From Lentzea albidocapillata subsp. violacea (GTDB taxonomy: Bacteria; Actinomycetota; Actinomycetes; Mycobacteriales; Pseudonocardiaceae), in assembly GCF_900100275.1 (NCBI RefSeq), contig NZ_FNET01000009.1:62001-126000 (forward strand): DNA of 64,000 nt, in the 5' to 3' direction. Shown here piece after piece: positions 10,289 through 19,048 of this stretch; positions within the stretch are counted from its first letter, which is position 1; every line of letters starts with the position of its first letter. The position numbers and the translations under genes are program-made. A model generated the notes under the pieces. It worked only from the letters and a program-made list of their open reading frames with translations, made no database searches and was not told where the DNA came from.

Positions 10289-11205
10289 TTAGTCGTCTCC
10301 CGCGGCCGCCGCCGGCCGTCTGGTCTGGCACCGAGCCGATGGCCGGACACCGCTTCGTAGGTCGCCTCCAGCGCCATCTTCGCCGTGTCCACGTGGTGCT
10401 GGGCGACGCCGATGAACAGGCAGTCGATCACCGTGAGCTGGGCGATGCGGCTCGCCATCGCGCCGGAGCGGAACGTGGTCTCGCGCGCGGCCGTGGTCAG
10501 CACGTGGTCGGAGACCTCGGTGATGGGCGAGCGCGGGAAGTTCGTCAGCGCGACGGTGGTGGCGCCGGTCTCGCGGGCGACGCGCAGGGCCTCGACGGTC
10601 TCCGCGGTCGAGCCGGTGTGTGAGATGCCCACGGCGACGTCCGCGGCCGTCAGCACGGCGGCCGACGTCAGCGCGATGTGCGTGTCGTTCCACGCGAAGC
10701 AGGTGAGCCCTATGCGGTGCAGCTTCTGCTGCAGGTCGAACGCGACGAACGCGGACGCGCCGAAGCCGTAGACGTCGACACGACGGGCGCCCGCGACCGC
10801 TTGGACGACCTTGTCGAGCGACTCGATGTCGAGCTGCTCGGCGGTCTCCTCGACGGCGCGGGCGTCGGCGAACGCGACCTTGCCGACGACCTGCTTGAGG
10901 TCGTCGCCCGGTCCGATGTCGCCACCCATGTCGTGGTTGGCCCTGACCTGGTTGCGGGCCGTGTCGGCGGCGAGCGCGATGCGCAGTTCCGGATATCCAC
11001 CGACGCCGATGGCCTTGCAGAACCGCGTCACCGTCGTCTCACTCGTGCCCGCCTGCTCGGCGACCTCGGTGATGCTGCGGTGCGCGACAGTTCCGGGGTT
11101 CTCCAGCACCACCTTCGCGACGCGCTGCTCGGCGCGCGCGAGACCCGGCAGCAACGACCGGATCTTCACCAGTGGACTGGACTCGGCACTGCTTTCAGTG
11201 GACAC
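10285..11205 (-). CDS. MurR/RpiR-family transcriptional regulator
   Basis: A 306-residue regulator with an N-terminal RpiR helix-turn-helix (about residues 10-85, TSETTVTRFCKAIGVGGYPELR) and a C-terminal SIS domain (about residues 135-265; VYGFGASAFVAFDLQQKL and GISHTGSTAETVEAL) that binds phosphosugars. Co-operonic with murQ, it is the likely MurNAc-6-phosphate-responsive regulator of the salvage genes, including nagZ-namZ a few kilobases away; that reach is an inference. It starts with GTG at 11205. Confidence 0.92.
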   Translation of the reverse strand: MSTESSAESSPLVKIRSLLPGLARAEQRVAKVVLENPGTVAHRSITEVAEQAGTSETTVTRFCKAIGVGGYPELRIALAADTARNQVRANHDMGGDIGPGDDLKQVVGKVAFADARAVEETAEQLDIESLDKVVQAVAGARRVDVYGFGASAFVAFDLQQKLHRIGLTCFAWNDTHIALTSAAVLTAADVAVGISHTGSTAETVEALRVARETGATTVALTNFPRSPITEVSDHVLTTAARETTFRSGAMASRIAQLTVIDCLFIGVAQHHVDTAKMALEATYEAVSGHRLGARPDGRRRPRETTK

Positions 11206-11280
11206 GTGGGAAACTTACTAACCGCCACTCCAAGGGTCAACGGAGTGTGTCCGAAAGTCACCCTCTCGGCCCGGAACGGC

Positions 11281-11727
11281 TCACTGGACGGCGGGCTTCT
11301 TCCTGGTCGACACGGCGATCCGGTTCCACGAGTTGATGGTGAAAATCAACGCGATGAGCTGCGCGAGCTCCTCCTCGCCGAAGTGCTTCGCGGCCTGCTC
11401 GTAGACCTCGTCGCTGACGTACTCGTGGCTGCTCATGACGGTGATGGCCTCGGTGAGCCGCAGTGCCGCCTGCTCCTTCTCGGTGTAGAGGTCGCCGGCC
11501 TCCTCCCACGCGTTGAGGAGGTAGATGCGGGCCTCGGACTCGCCGCCCTTGCGGGCGTCCACGGTGTGCATGTTGAGGCAGTAGGCGCAGTGGTTGAGCT
11601 GGGAGGCGCGGATGCGCACAAGCTCGGCGAGCTGCTCGTCGAGACCCTCGCGGGCGGCGGCGTCGAGGGCGATCATGGCGCGGTAGACCTTCGGTGCCTT
11701 CTTGGCGAGGTCGATGCGGTTCGTCAT
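11281..11727 (-). CDS. AhpD-like carboxymuconolactone decarboxylase family protein
   Basis: A 148-residue CMD/AhpD-fold protein. The redox motif CAYCLNMHT (about residues 46-54) gives the CxxC and nearby His expected of alkylhydroperoxidase D-type peroxidases. No signal peptide, so cytoplasmic. It is divergent from a MocR-type regulator with only 49 bp between the starts, a frequent pairing in which the MocR protein controls the CMD gene. The physiological substrate cannot be read from sequence. Confidence 0.9.
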   Translation of the reverse strand: MTNRIDLAKKAPKVYRAMIALDAAAREGLDEQLAELVRIRASQLNHCAYCLNMHTVDARKGGESEARIYLLNAWEEAGDLYTEKEQAALRLTEAITVMSSHEYVSDEVYEQAAKHFGEEELAQLIALIFTINSWNRIAVSTRKKPAVQ

Positions 11728-11747
11728 GGCTCAAACCTATGGCGCTG

Positions 11748-11794
11748 ATTGGCCCTGTGCATGGTGCAATCTGATCGTGGAATCGTGGGCCAAT
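11748..11794. promoter_or_regulatory. inverted repeat between CMD gene and MocR gene
   Basis: ATTGGCCC (11748-11755) and GGGCCAAT (11787-11794) are exact 8-bp inverted arms 31 bp apart. The left arm lies in the divergent intergenic gap and the right arm in the first codons of the MocR gene. It is a plausible operator for shared control of both genes. Confidence 0.45.
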
Positions 11795-13114
11795 CTTGAC
11801 TTCCACCTGGACCTGTCCGGCCCGGGTGGTCTGCGGCACCGGTTGACGGCGTCGTTGCGGGAGGCGGTGCGGTCGGCGCGGCTGCCGCCCGGCACCCGCC
11901 TGCCGGCCTCGCGGTCGCTCGCGCTCGACCTCGGGATCGCGCGCAACACCGTCGCCGAGGCTTATGCGGAACTGGTGGCGGAAGGCTGGCTGACCGCGCG
12001 TCAGGGTTCGGGAACCGTTGTGGCGCAACGAGTCGAGCCTCCTCGTCCAGTCGCCCGCCGGGCTGTGGACGCCGAGGTGCGGTTCGACCTCAGGGTCTCC
12101 ACGCCGGACGTCACCGAGTTCCCGCGCGCGGAGTGGATCCGTTCGACGCGGCGGGCGCTCACGGCGGCGCCTTCGGAGGCGTTCGGGCCGGGAGATCCGC
12201 AGGGCCGGATCGAGCTGCGGACGGCACTGGCCGAGTACCTCGCGCGGGCGCGGGGCGTGCGTGCCGATCCCGAGCGGATCGTGGTGTGCTCGGGGTTCGG
12301 GGGTGCGGTCCAGATGTTCGACCGGCTGCTGACGCCGCCGGTCGTCGTCGAGGAGTACGGGCTGGGCTTCCACCGGTCGCTGTGGACGTCGACCGTGCCG
12401 TTGGCGGTGGACGACCACGGTGCGAACACCGAGCAACTGCCGGACAACCTGCGGGCGTGTGTGTTGACCCCCGCGCACCAGTTCCCGTTGGGCGGCCCGT
12501 TGCACCCACGGCGGCGTGCATCGGCCGTGGAGTGGGCACGGCGCGTGGACGGCCTTGTGCTGGAAGACGACTACGACGGCGAGTTCCGCTACGACCGGCA
12601 GCCCGTCGGCGCCGTGCAGGGGCTCGACCCGGAGCACGTCGTGTACCTGGGCACGTCCAGCAAAGCGTTGTCACCGGCGCTGCGGATCGCGTGGATGGTG
12701 CTGCCGGACCGGTTCGTGGACCCCGTGCTGGCGTTGAAGACCGCTCGCGAACAGCACATCAGCATGCTCGACCAGTTGACGTTGGCCGACTTCCTGGAGT
12801 CTGGGTCGTACGACAGCCATGTGCGCCGGATGCGGTCGAAGTACCAGCGGCGCCGTGACCGGCTGGTGGAAGCCGTCTCGCCGTACGCGTCGGTGTCCGG
12901 CATCGCGGCCGGGATGCACGCAGTGCTTGACACGCCTCACGAAGCGGAGATCGTGCGGACCGCGCGTGAACGTGGGATCGAGCTCAGCCCTCTCTCGTGG
13001 TTCCGGCACGAGCTGAGCGACGACGACCGCACGGGGATCGTGGTGAGCTTCGGAGCGCCCGCGTTTGCACGGGCGCTCCCGCTGTTCACCGAGGTGCTAG
13101 CGGCGTGCCACTGA
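11777..13114 (+). CDS. MocR/PdxR-type regulator with aminotransferase domain
   Basis: A 445-residue GntR-MocR regulator. The N-terminal winged helix covers about residues 15-80 (LPASRSLALDLGIARNTV is the HTH). After a linker comes a fold-I aminotransferase-like domain with the PLP lysine in YLGTSSKALSPALR (about residue 297). The start chosen is GTG at 11777 (MESWANLDFHLDL); the frame is open upstream into the divergent gene but without a good ribosome site. It probably regulates the divergent AhpD-like gene. Its 3' end overlaps the convergent hydrolase by 18 nt. Confidence 0.9.
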   Translation: MESWANLDFHLDLSGPGGLRHRLTASLREAVRSARLPPGTRLPASRSLALDLGIARNTVAEAYAELVAEGWLTARQGSGTVVAQRVEPPRPVARRAVDAEVRFDLRVSTPDVTEFPRAEWIRSTRRALTAAPSEAFGPGDPQGRIELRTALAEYLARARGVRADPERIVVCSGFGGAVQMFDRLLTPPVVVEEYGLGFHRSLWTSTVPLAVDDHGANTEQLPDNLRACVLTPAHQFPLGGPLHPRRRASAVEWARRVDGLVLEDDYDGEFRYDRQPVGAVQGLDPEHVVYLGTSSKALSPALRIAWMVLPDRFVDPVLALKTAREQHISMLDQLTLADFLESGSYDSHVRRMRSKYQRRRDRLVEAVSPYASVSGIAAGMHAVLDTPHEAEIVRTARERGIELSPLSWFRHELSDDDRTGIVVSFGAPAFARALPLFTEVLAACH

Positions 13115-14620
13115 CCAGCCTTCGGCCGTGACGTCGCCGCGTGCGTGCACGTAGACGCCGCGGCCGTCGTACTGGCCCGCCTTGGTGTAGACGAACCTGG
13201 TCTTCACGGATTCCGTTGGCACCCAACGGCGTCCGGTCGTCGTGATGGTGCGCGCGTCCTGCCAGTCCGTGCCGTTCCAGTGCTGGACGGTCAGCTTGTC
13301 GCCCTTGTCGACGTCCACGAAGACCTCGACCGGACGCTCCGCGGTGAGGGTGCCGCCGGAAGTCGTTGCGCGCCATTGCTTTCCGTGTGACTTGACGGCG
13401 AGGGCGTTCGCCAGGCCGTCGGCGGCGACGCGGCGGGCCGGGTTGACGCTGCCCCAGTCACGGCTCGGGTGCACGCGGTTCGTCAGCAGGATCGCGATCG
13501 AGCGCGAGGCCTTGTCGATGACGAACGACGTGCCGGTGTAACCGGTGTGGCCCGCGGTTCCCGGGCCGCTCAGCGCGCCCATGTACCAACGCTGGTCGAG
13601 TTCGAAACCGAGCCCGTGGGCGTTGTCGGGGAACTGCTGGTTGAAGTTCGTGAGCATCAGCTCGACCGAGTGTTCACTGAGGATTCGGCGACCTTGGTAG
13701 GTGCCGCCGTTGAGGATCGCCTGGCCGAGGATGGCGAGGTCTTTGGCCGTGCCGAACACACCGGCGTGGCCCGCTACTCCTCCGAGGGACCACGCGTTCT
13801 CGTCGTGCACCTCACCCCGGACGATGCCGCGTGGCGGTGCCGACTGGAACTCCGTTGCGGCCGTGCGGTCCTTGGCCTTCGGGTTGTAGCCGGTGTCCTT
13901 CATGCCGAGCGGCCTGGTGATGCCGTCGCGCACCGCCTGGTCGAGCTTCTTGCCGCTGACCTTGAAGACCAGCTCCCCGAGCGTGATCAGGTTCAGGTCC
14001 GAGTAGACGTACGTGGTGCCGGGCGTGGACTTCGGCTTCACGTCCATCACGGCTTTGATGCGTGACGGGACGTCGGGGTACAGCTTCCACAAAGGAATGA
14101 ACGGTTCGAGGCCGCTCGTGTGTGTGAGGAGCTGCTTGACGGTGATGTTCTCCTTGCCGTTCACTCCGAACTCGGGCAGGTAGGTGGCGACCTTCTCGTC
14201 GATGCCCACCCGGCCCTGCTCGACCTGCTGGATCACCGCGATCGACGTGAACAGCTTGGAGATGGAGGCGAAGTCGAAGATCGTGTCCTTCTTCATCGGG
14301 ACGCGTTCGGCTTCGGGCAACTGGGTCTGCTGATCCTGGTAGAGAACGGCGTAGCCCGTGCGGTTGTGTGTGACGATCTTGCCGTCGTGCACGTACATCG
14401 TGACCGCGCCTGCGTAGAGCGGCTTGCCGTTGGCCTGGGGTTTCGTGAAGTCGCGGAGCTGGAGCAGGGCCGTGTTGATCGGCTCGGGGTCGAGGCCGGC
14501 CCAGAACGGGTTCGACGCCCGCAGCGTCGTCCACTGGTGTGCGAAGCCGTCCTGGGGCTGGTCGAAGTGGCCGGGGACCATGGCTGTCACGAGTGCGGTG
14601 GCCAGGGCAGGGATGAGCAT
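13097..14620 (-). CDS. secreted beta-lactamase-fold hydrolase of a muropeptide salvage operon
   Basis: A 507-residue serine hydrolase of the class C beta-lactamase/PBP fold (PF00144). A short signal peptide is likely (MLIPALATALVTAM). The catalytic SxxK is in FASISKLFTS (about residue 115), the YxN-like triad in YVYSDLNLITLGE, and HTGYTG takes the KTG position. It is the last gene of nagZ-namZ-hydrolase, starting 7 bp after namZ. The same trio occurs in the Bacillus subtilis salvage operon, where the homologous protein removes peptides from MurNAc, so an amidase role is more likely than antibiotic resistance. The C-terminal ~100 residues form an extra domain. Confidence 0.85.
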   Translation of the reverse strand: MLIPALATALVTAMVPGHFDQPQDGFAHQWTTLRASNPFWAGLDPEPINTALLQLRDFTKPQANGKPLYAGAVTMYVHDGKIVTHNRTGYAVLYQDQQTQLPEAERVPMKKDTIFDFASISKLFTSIAVIQQVEQGRVGIDEKVATYLPEFGVNGKENITVKQLLTHTSGLEPFIPLWKLYPDVPSRIKAVMDVKPKSTPGTTYVYSDLNLITLGELVFKVSGKKLDQAVRDGITRPLGMKDTGYNPKAKDRTAATEFQSAPPRGIVRGEVHDENAWSLGGVAGHAGVFGTAKDLAILGQAILNGGTYQGRRILSEHSVELMLTNFNQQFPDNAHGLGFELDQRWYMGALSGPGTAGHTGYTGTSFVIDKASRSIAILLTNRVHPSRDWGSVNPARRVAADGLANALAVKSHGKQWRATTSGGTLTAERPVEVFVDVDKGDKLTVQHWNGTDWQDARTITTTGRRWVPTESVKTRFVYTKAGQYDGRGVYVHARGDVTAEGWSVARR

Positions 14621-14627
14621 GGCGTCC

Positions 14628-15833
14628 TCACCGGTAGCGCAGGTAGGGCAGGCGGGTGCGGCGGAACTGCTGGAGCTCCTGCTGCCACGCGCCGACGACC
14701 TCGGCCAGGGGAGCCTGGGCGTCGATCATCCTGCGCAGCCGGTCGGAGCCGCTGAGCTTGTCGATCCAGTTGTCGGGGCGCCACGCGAACACGCCGGGGT
14801 ACAACGACTTCACGGTGATCAGCATGGCCACGGCGGCCTTGATGGCGTCGAACTTCCGCGGGTCGGTGACGTGCAGGGTGACACCGCCGCAGGTCTTGCC
14901 CTGGAACTTGTTGAACGTGGGCGAGAAGTAGGTCTCGCGGAACCGGACGCCCCCGAGGTCCAGGGCGTTCAGGGCCTCGGCCCAGCGCCAGTCGATGCCG
15001 GGCGCCCCGACGGTCTCGAACGGGCGGGTGGTGCCGCGGCCCTCGGACAGGACCGTGCCCTCGAACAGGCACGTGCCGGGGTAGACCAGCGCGGTGTCCG
15101 GGGTGGGCATGTTCGGGCTCGGCGGGACCCACGGCAGGCCGGTGTCGAGCTGGTTCCTGCGCCAGCCCCGGACGTTGACCACGTCGAGTTTCGTGGCCAG
15201 GTCGAACTCGCCCTTGAAGTAGCGCGCCAGTTCGCCGACCGTCATGCCGTGTTGCTGCACGATCGGTTTCAGTCCGACGAAGGTCGCGTAGGCGGGGTCG
15301 AGCTGCGGGCCGTGCGCGGTGCCGCCGATGGGGTTCGGGCGGTCCAGGACGATGAAGTCCAGGTTCGGCGCGGCCTCCATCGCCACGTACATCGACCAGA
15401 TGTAGGTGTAGAAGCGCGCGCCTACGTCCGCGATGTCGAACACGACCGTGTCGATGCCCGCTTTCGTGAACATCGCTTGGAGCTTTGCGGCGTTGGCGCT
15501 GTACGCGTCGTATACCGGGATACCGGTGCGTGGGTCCGCGTAGTCGCCTTCGGAGCCACCTGCCTGCGCCGTGCCGCGGAAGCCGTGTTCCGGTCCGAAG
15601 ACGGCGGTCGGTTTGGCGCCGTGGGCGACCATCGAGTCGACGATGTGCGTCTGGTCCTTGAGGACGCCCGTCGGGTTCGTCAGCACGCCGACCTTGCGGC
15701 CCTTGAGCTTGCGCCAGCCGTCCTGCGCGAGCTGTTCGGCCGCGGTGGCGAGCTTCGGGGTCGCGCCGGCGCTGGCGGTGCCGGCGAGAGGGATGGACAG
15801 GGCGCCTGCCGCGAGGAAGCTCCGCCTTCTCAC
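14628..15833 (-). CDS. namZ: exo-beta-N-acetylmuramidase NamZ (DUF1343)
   Basis: A 401-residue DUF1343 protein, the family of B. subtilis NamZ (YbbC), which releases MurNAc from the non-reducing end of peptidoglycan fragments. The start GTG at 15833 overlaps the nagZ stop (GTGA) and gives MRRRSFLAAGALSIPLAGTA, a twin-arginine-type signal peptide. Motifs GVLTNPTGV, FGPEHGFRGTAQAG, VFDIADVGARFYTY and VLDRPNPIGG are typical of the family. Together with NagZ and the downstream hydrolase it should dismantle muropeptides outside the membrane. Confidence 0.92.
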   Translation of the reverse strand: MRRRSFLAAGALSIPLAGTASAGATPKLATAAEQLAQDGWRKLKGRKVGVLTNPTGVLKDQTHIVDSMVAHGAKPTAVFGPEHGFRGTAQAGGSEGDYADPRTGIPVYDAYSANAAKLQAMFTKAGIDTVVFDIADVGARFYTYIWSMYVAMEAAPNLDFIVLDRPNPIGGTAHGPQLDPAYATFVGLKPIVQQHGMTVGELARYFKGEFDLATKLDVVNVRGWRRNQLDTGLPWVPPSPNMPTPDTALVYPGTCLFEGTVLSEGRGTTRPFETVGAPGIDWRWAEALNALDLGGVRFRETYFSPTFNKFQGKTCGGVTLHVTDPRKFDAIKAAVAMLITVKSLYPGVFAWRPDNWIDKLSGSDRLRRMIDAQAPLAEVVGAWQQELQQFRRTRLPYLRYR

Positions 15834-17521
15834 CAGGTCACTCCGTGTCCGAACGGGTAGGGGGTGGGGCCTGGCACGTCGACCGGGAGCTTGCCCTGCG
15901 GCTTGACCTCGCCGAGCAGGACCCTGGCCAGCGCCTCCATCGAGACCGTGGTGGTCGAGTAGGTGGCGAGCCACGTCCTGGCGCCGCTGTGGGCGACGTC
16001 GTACGGGTTGCCGGTGGCGGCCGCCACGACGGGCTTGCCGGTGGCGACGAGCTTGTTGATCAGGTCGACCTGGGCGGGCCTGGTGCTCGCGTTGTTGGTC
16101 AGCACCACGATCTTGTCCGCGTTGGCCGCCGCGGCCACCGCCTGCTGGATCTGCGCGGCGGTGGGGCTCGTCGCGGTGACGAACCTGGTGCCCTTGAGCC
16201 TGGTGGCGAGGGCCGTGGTGGTGGCGTCGCTGGTGCCGACGACCAGGGGAGCGGTGGCGTTCAGCGGGAGCGCCTGGGCGTCGTTGCGGACGACCGTGAT
16301 GGTGCGGTCGGCGATGGCCTGGGCCTCTTGCGTGCCGGAACCGACGATCTGGTCGACCTTGTTCACGTCGACCTCGGCGGTGAGCATGACGCCGCGCAGG
16401 AGCTTCATCTTGAGGATGCGCAGGACGCTCTGGTCGATGCGCCGCTCGGTGATCTCACCGCTGCGGACGGCCTTGACGACGCTGTCGATCGCGAGGCCGA
16501 GGTTCGGCGGCATCAGCAGCTGGTCGACGCCCGCCTTGATGGCCAGCACCGGGATCTCGGCGTCGGAGTGCAGCTTGCGGACGCCCGCCATCTCCAGCGA
16601 GTCGGTGACGACCACGCCGTCGTACTTGAGCTCGTCGCGCAGCAGGCCGGTGATGATCTTCGGGCTGAGCGTGGCCGGGTTGCCCGACGGGTCGATCTGC
16701 GGCACCTGGATGTGCGCGGTCATGATCGAGTCGATCTTGGCGGCGATGGCGGCGGAGAACGGCGGCGCGTCGATCTGGCGCCACTGGTCGAGGCTGCGGT
16801 TCGAGACCGGCAGGGCGGTGTGGCTGTCCTCGGACGTGTCGCCGTGGCCCGGGAAGTGCTTGGCGGTCGAGGTCACCGAGGTCATGTCGAACCAGCGGCG
16901 GCCCTCGTAGCCCCGCACCTGGGCGGCGACCATGTCGGCGGCGAGCTTCGGGTCGCTCGAGAAGCTGCGCACGCCGATGATGGGGTTCGCCGGGTTGGAG
17001 TTGACGTCGGCGTCCGGCGCGAAGTTCTGGTTGATGCCCATCGCGCGGAGCTCCCGGCCAGTGATGCGCGCGGCTTCTTCGGCGTCCTCGGTGCTCCGGC
17101 CCGCGCCGAGGGCCATGGCGCCCGGCAACTGGGTGGCCGGCGGGCCGATCCGCGTGACGAGACCCGTCTCCTGGTCGGTCGAGATGAGCAGCGGGATCTT
17201 GGAGGCCTTCTGCAGGCCGTTGGAGAGCTGCGCGATCTGCTTGGGGGTGTCGATGTTGTCGCGGCTCGAGTTGTTGAAGTAGATGACGCCGCCGGGCTGG
17301 TACTTGCGCACCATGTCCGCGGCCGTCGCCACTCCGAAGTCGGTCTGGTTCTTGGGGTGCGGGACGTCGGCGGCCTGGCCGTTGACGTACGTGACGAAGA
17401 GCTGGCCGACCTTCTGTTCCAGCGACATCCCGCGCAGTGTGGTCACCGAGGCGTCCGCTCTCGCCACCGGCGTGAGGGCGACCATGGCTGTGACCAGCGT
17501 CAACGCGGCGAACTTCCGCAC
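15830..17521 (-). CDS. nagZ: beta-N-acetylhexosaminidase, GH3 (NagZ)
   Basis: A 563-residue secreted glycoside hydrolase family 3 enzyme expected to remove GlcNAc from muropeptides. The GTG at 17521 (GGGAGG upstream) opens a signal peptide, MRKFAALTLVTAMVALTPVA. The GH3 N-domain contains the His loop KHFPGHGDTSEDSHTALP (about residue 222) and the nucleophile motif VVVTDSLEMAGV (about residue 322). A C-terminal GH3_C-like domain follows, as in B. subtilis NagZ and unlike short proteobacterial NagZ. It is first in the nagZ-namZ-hydrolase operon; a dyad lies 32-56 bp upstream. Confidence 0.93.
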   Translation of the reverse strand: MRKFAALTLVTAMVALTPVARADASVTTLRGMSLEQKVGQLFVTYVNGQAADVPHPKNQTDFGVATAADMVRKYQPGGVIYFNNSSRDNIDTPKQIAQLSNGLQKASKIPLLISTDQETGLVTRIGPPATQLPGAMALGAGRSTEDAEEAARITGRELRAMGINQNFAPDADVNSNPANPIIGVRSFSSDPKLAADMVAAQVRGYEGRRWFDMTSVTSTAKHFPGHGDTSEDSHTALPVSNRSLDQWRQIDAPPFSAAIAAKIDSIMTAHIQVPQIDPSGNPATLSPKIITGLLRDELKYDGVVVTDSLEMAGVRKLHSDAEIPVLAIKAGVDQLLMPPNLGLAIDSVVKAVRSGEITERRIDQSVLRILKMKLLRGVMLTAEVDVNKVDQIVGSGTQEAQAIADRTITVVRNDAQALPLNATAPLVVGTSDATTTALATRLKGTRFVTATSPTAAQIQQAVAAAANADKIVVLTNNASTRPAQVDLINKLVATGKPVVAAATGNPYDVAHSGARTWLATYSTTTVSMEALARVLLGEVKPQGKLPVDVPGPTPYPFGHGVTW

Positions 17522-17552
17522 TTGTCCGTGCCTCCCGGTGATGTTCCCACAG

Positions 17553-17577
17553 GTAACTGGCGTATTTCGCAAGTTAC
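17553..17577. promoter_or_regulatory. dyad upstream of nagZ
   Basis: GTAACT (17553-17558) and AGTTAC (17572-17577) are inverted arms around a 13-bp centre, 32-56 bp before the nagZ start. Likely an operator for the salvage operon; the nearby RpiR-type regulator is a candidate binder. Confidence 0.4.
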
Positions 17578-17639
17578 TCACGACTGCGTGGTGGGTCAAC
17601 GGGCGCACATTCTGCCGTTCGGTGGGAGTTTTTCACGCA

Positions 17640-17880
17640 CAAGCAGACGGGGCACCCTCGAAAGGGTGCCCCGTCTTCAGCGCGGGCTTGCGAGTTACCA
17701 AGCGTGCAACTCCAGTCGTACAACCCTGGCCTCGGCGTCCGGCGTCCCGGTACGCAGGCCCTAGACGACAAGCCTCCCGCGGCGTGCTGCGCGTGGGTAC
17801 TCGAAGTCCGCGCACGGAGCTTGGTCGGGGTGGATCCTGACTTCTCTTCGTCTGGCCCCTGGCCGACCCCAGGTCCGCAC
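17640..17880 (-). ncRNA. probable Ms1/6S-like RNA
   Basis: A 594-bp gap between the HAD phosphatase and nagZ holds no convincing gene. On the minus strand there is a promoter (-35 TTGCTG at 17909-17914, 17-bp spacer, -10 TTAAAT at 17886-17891). About 235 nt of transcript follows, ending in the hairpin at 17646-17675. The inside folds as a long interrupted rod: AGACGA with TCGTCT, CAAGC with GCTTG, GTGC/GCG with CGC/GCAC. In M. tuberculosis the RNA-polymerase-binding Ms1 RNA (MTS2823) lies directly downstream of Rv3661, the orthologous HAD gene, on the same strand. Synteny, promoter and fold agree; sequence homology was not tested. Confidence 0.6.
17646..17675 (-). terminator. strong hairpin terminator of the Ms1-like RNA
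   Basis: A perfect 13-bp stem (GACGGGGCACCCT and its complement) around a 4-nt loop. On the minus strand it is followed by a modest T-containing tail (TGCTTGTGCGTG). It sits where the predicted minus-strand RNA should end, about 125 bp before the nagZ start. Confidence 0.75.
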
Positions 17881-17885
17881 CACCT

Positions 17886-17914
17886 ATTTAAGTGCGTGGG
17901 CCCGGTCACAGCAA
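17886..17914 (-). promoter_or_regulatory. sigma-A-type promoter of the Ms1-like RNA
   Basis: TTGCTG, 17 bp, TTAAAT, read on the minus strand. This is an unusually good housekeeping promoter for GC-rich DNA; transcription should begin near 17879. Confidence 0.6.
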
Positions 17915-18115
17915 GGGCTCGGACGGGTGCACCGGTCAAGCCACGTTCAGTAGTGAAAGTACTGGGGTTTCTGGATTTGTGAGGTTGTGTTCGTGTTCGG
18001 TACCGCCGGGCGGGCGGCGCCGGACACCCACCGGGGGCACCACGTGTGCGGCGCGTTGCCGCTACTCGCCGGTACCCGTCTCTTCTCGGTGCAATGTGGC
18101 CGCCGGGGCTTGACT

Positions 18116-18910
18116 TCAGTCGCGGGACCGCTTGCGGCGCAGGCCGTACCAGGCCGCTCCGGCCGCCGCGACCGCGCCGATGCCGATGGCCGTGACCGCG
18201 ACCGCCTTGCCCGAGGGGGTGGGGATGCGGGAGCGCAGGCTCACCGGGTCGACGAACTGCTGCACCGGCCAGTCCTTCTCGACGGCGATGCGGCGCAGGC
18301 CCCGGTCGGGGTTCACGGCCGTCGGGTGGCCGACGACCTCCAGCATCGGCAGGTCCGTGACGCTGTCCGAGTACGCGTAGCTCTTCGACAGGTCGTACCC
18401 GTGCTCGGCGGCCAGCTGCTTGATCGCGACCGCCTTGTTGTCGGCGGCGCAGTAGAAGGCGACGTCACCGGTGTAGCGGCCGTCGTGGACCACCATCTTC
18501 GTGCCGACGCTGTAGTCCGCCCCGATCATCTGGGCAATGGGGGCGACCAGTTCCTCGCCGGACGCGCTGACGATGACCACGTCGTGGCCCTCCGCCTTGT
18601 GGTCGGCGATCAACTGTGTCGCCTCTTTGTAGACAAGAGGATCGACGATGTCGAACAGCGTCTCGTTGACGATGCTGCGAATCTGCTCCACGTCCCAGCC
18701 GGCGGCGAGCGCCGTGATGTGCGCGCGCATGCGGTCCATCTGATCCGCGTCCGCGCCGGCGAGCATGAACACGAACTGCGCATATGCGCTCTTCAGCACC
18801 GCGCGGCGGTTGATCAGACCCTCCTGGAAGAAGGGCCGGCTGAACGCCAGCGTGCTCGACTTCGCGATGACGGTCTTGTCGAGGTCGAAGAAGGCGGCGA
18901 TCCGGCTCAT
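18116..18910 (-). CDS. HAD-IB family hydrolase, SerB-like (Rv3661 type)
   Basis: A 264-residue HAD phosphatase. Motif I is AAFFDLDKTVIA (residues 5-16; Asp8 nucleophile), motif II VIVSASGEELVAPIA, and motif III/IV AYSDSVTDLPMLEVVG. A C-terminal hydrophobic helix (about residues 232-252) ending GLRRKRSRD anchors it to the membrane. Often annotated as phosphoserine phosphatase; the true substrate is not known. It is divergent from ssd, with the 6C RNA between, exactly as in mycobacteria. Confidence 0.9.
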   Translation of the reverse strand: MSRIAAFFDLDKTVIAKSSTLAFSRPFFQEGLINRRAVLKSAYAQFVFMLAGADADQMDRMRAHITALAAGWDVEQIRSIVNETLFDIVDPLVYKEATQLIADHKAEGHDVVIVSASGEELVAPIAQMIGADYSVGTKMVVHDGRYTGDVAFYCAADNKAVAIKQLAAEHGYDLSKSYAYSDSVTDLPMLEVVGHPTAVNPDRGLRRIAVEKDWPVQQFVDPVSLRSRIPTPSGKAVAVTAIGIGAVAAAGAAWYGLRRKRSRD

Positions 18911-19048
18911 GTGCCTCAGCTTAGGTGTACTCGCCAGTAGGCCGTTCGGGCGGCATTTCGTTCGTGTACGAAACCCTGGTGCTTCACGGTTACCGAAACT
19001 TGGCCCTCAGCTGTTGCGGAAGTTGCGCGCAGCACTGGCGCATGGGGA

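Noticed and set aside
17690..18110. Short plus-strand open frames between nagZ and the HAD gene
   Set aside because: No ribosome sites or coding bias; promoter and fold support a minus-strand RNA instead.
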